Part shown: piece by piece, positions 5,985 to 6,708 of the stretch
How positions within the stretch are numbered: the first letter of the stretch is position 1
How the letters are laid out: every line of letters starts with the position of its first letter
NCBI GenBank assembly: GCA_019237515.1
Contig: JAFAGX010000619.1
Span: 1 to 6,708 of the forward strand
Direction of reading: 5' to 3'
DNA length: 6,708 nucleotides
Origin: Acidobacteriaceae bacterium
GTDB taxonomy: Bacteria > Acidobacteriota > Terriglobia > Terriglobales > SbA1
Program-made: the position numbers and the translations under genes
Notes under the pieces: model-generated
What the model saw: the letters and a program-made list of their open reading frames with translations, nothing else
The model's database searches: none
Told to the model about the DNA's origin: nothing

Positions 5985-5991
5985 TAAGGAG
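5985..5991 (+). promoter_or_regulatory. Displaced Shine-Dalgarno-like TAAGGAG upstream of tsf
   Basis: TAAGGAG is a strong match to the anti-Shine-Dalgarno but ends 62 bases before the tsf ATG. The only nearby start, GTG 6006, is in the tsf frame but meets TAG at 6027 after seven codons, so it cannot extend EF-Ts. The heptad array lies between this site and tsf. Confidence 0.4.
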
Positions 5992-5993
5992 CA

Positions 5994-6047
5994 GTTCCGA
6001 GTTTCGTGTTTCTAATTTCAAGCAGCTAGAAACCTGAAACTGGAAAC
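5994..6047 (+). repeat. Phased inverted heptad array before tsf
   Basis: In seven-base register the + strand reads GTTCCGA (5994), GTTTCGT (6001), GTTTCTA (6008) and ATTTCAA (6015). After GCAGC come the opposite units TAGAAAC (6027), CTGAAAC (6034) and TGGAAAC (6041). The halves pair around one axis: 6001-6005 with 6043-6047, 6008-6012 with 6036-6040, and 6016-6019 with 6029-6032. The helices of five, five and four bp are separated by small internal loops, around a nine-base apical loop (6020-6028). It ends six bases before the tsf ATG. The last unit supplies the only nearby GGA (6042-6044, nine bases before ATG). Confidence 0.75.
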
Positions 6048-6053
6048 TGAATT

Positions 6054-6707
6054 ATGAGCACAACTACAACGAACATTTCCGCAACACAAGTGAAGGACCT
6101 TCGCGAGCGTACCGGCGCCCCGATGATGGATTGCAAGCAGGCGCTCACCGAGGCGAAGGGCGACATGGAGCAGGCGATTGTCATTCTTCGCAAGAAGGGT
6201 GCGGCAGTCGCGCAGAAGAAGGCGGCGCGTGTAACCAGCGAAGGATCGGTGGCCAGCTATATCCATGCCGGGGGCAAGATCGGTGTTCTCGTCGAAGTGA
6301 ATTGCGAGAGCGATTTCGTGGCTCGCACCGATGATTTCAAGGAACTGGTGCACGACATCGCCATGCACATCGCCGCGAGCGACCCGAAGTTCGTCCGTAA
6401 AGAAGATGTGACGCCGGAAGCCTACGAGCGCGAGAAAGATATTTACCGCGCACAGGCGGCGGCGACCGGCAAGCCAGCGCAGGTTGTGGAGAAGATCGTC
6501 GAAGGCAAGATGGGGAAGTTCTATGAGGAGGTCTGCCTCTACGAGCAGCCCTTCATCAAAGATCAGACGATCAGCATTTCGCAACTGATCGCCGGCAAAA
6601 TCGGCAAACTGGGCGAGAACATTTCTGTTCGCCGCTTTGCGCGGTTCAAGGTGGGCGACGCGGGCGAAACTATCGCCATCAGCAAGCCTGAACAAAAAGC
6701 TGAATAG
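6054..6707 (+). CDS. tsf: Translation elongation factor Ts, short form
   Basis: EF-Ts is the guanine-nucleotide exchange factor that regenerates EF-Tu-GTP in the cytoplasm. The 217-aa protein has the N-terminal UBA-like domain with [19 protein letters not shown] (13-31), the exchange core [19 protein letters not shown] (80-98, the CESDFVA-type motif that disrupts the Mg2+ site of EF-Tu) and the C-terminal [20 protein letters not shown] (151-170) with [15 protein letters not shown] (187-201). It is shorter than the E. coli protein (283 aa) and near the short forms of Thermus and other lineages, so the coiled-coil/second core subdomain is reduced; this is normal, not a truncation. ATG 6054 is supported by homology and by the in-frame stop at 6027. 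The stop is at 6705-6707. It is co-directional with rpsB, 151 bases downstream. Confidence 0.98.
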   Translation: MSTTTTNISATQVKDLRERTGAPMMDCKQALTEAKGDMEQAIVILRKKGAAVAQKKAARVTSEGSVASYIHAGGKIGVLVEVNCESDFVARTDDFKELVHDIAMHIAASDPKFVRKEDVTPEAYEREKDIYRAQAAATGKPAQVVEKIVEGKMGKFYEEVCLYEQPFIKDQTISISQLIAGKIGKLGENISVRRFARFKVGDAGETIAISKPEQKAE

Positions 6708-6708
6708 A

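Noticed and set aside
5718..5987. Plus-strand open frame running out of the rpsB tail
   Set aside because: It overlaps the rpsB C-terminus in another frame, is arginine-rich and of low complexity, and reads through the hairpin at 5949-5976.
6006..6029. GTG 6006 as an upstream start of EF-Ts
   Set aside because: The frame meets a TAG at 6027, so it cannot join tsf.
5994..6047. CRISPR-like array before tsf
   Set aside because: Units are seven bases without spacers and there are no cas genes, so this is a simple heptad repeat.
6018..6695. 225-aa minus-strand open frame opposite tsf
   Set aside because: It is fully antisense to tsf and is a codon-bias shadow; no family features are seen.

Overview
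The window is a stretch of ordinary bacterial chromosome with all genes on the + strand. It holds the 3' part of a tetratricopeptide-repeat (TPR) gene, a lipoprotein/ABC-permease pair, and a translation block in the order rplM, rpsI, rpsB, tsf. The moderately high G+C, the fused L13-S9-S2-EF-Ts order, the short EF-Ts (217 aa), the S2 with a long acidic tail and the style of the TPR protein all suggest an Acidobacteriota member (Terriglobia/Koribacter-like). That placement is an inference from gene style, not a database match.

Region by region. Bases 2-1444 encode a TPR protein whose start lies before the window. Bases 1445-1661 are a 217-base non-coding gap with two consecutive hairpins and a weak -10-like box. 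Bases 1662-2588 encode a signal-peptidase-II lipoprotein of probable LolA/LolB-like fold. After 55 bases comes a four-helix FtsX/MacB/LolC-type ABC permease (2644-3747). No ABC ATPase is visible. A strong sigma70-type promoter (TTGACA, 17-base spacer, TATCTT) at 3785-3813 starts the translation block with a leader of about 100 bases. rplM (3922-4359) and rpsI (4441-4836) follow, then a structured leader and rpsB (4976-5902, TTG start with a strong Shine-Dalgarno), then a GC-rich hairpin and tsf (6054-6707). tsf ends one base before the window does.

The coding genes are conventional. The less expected material is in the gaps of the translation block. One family of seven-base units (consensus NNGWARC, or GYTWCNN on the other strand) occurs in three consecutive gaps: just before the rpsI start, just after the rpsI stop, and as a phased inverted array ending next to the tsf start. 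For both rpsI and tsf, a good Shine-Dalgarno-like sequence lies about 57-62 bases too far upstream, with the heptads in between. The gap before rpsB also holds a 12-bp hairpin and a possible H-type pseudoknot ending five bases before the Shine-Dalgarno. That is a plausible autoregulatory site for S2, which is known to repress rpsB-tsf in E. coli. No mobile element, CRISPR array, tRNA or rRNA is visible.
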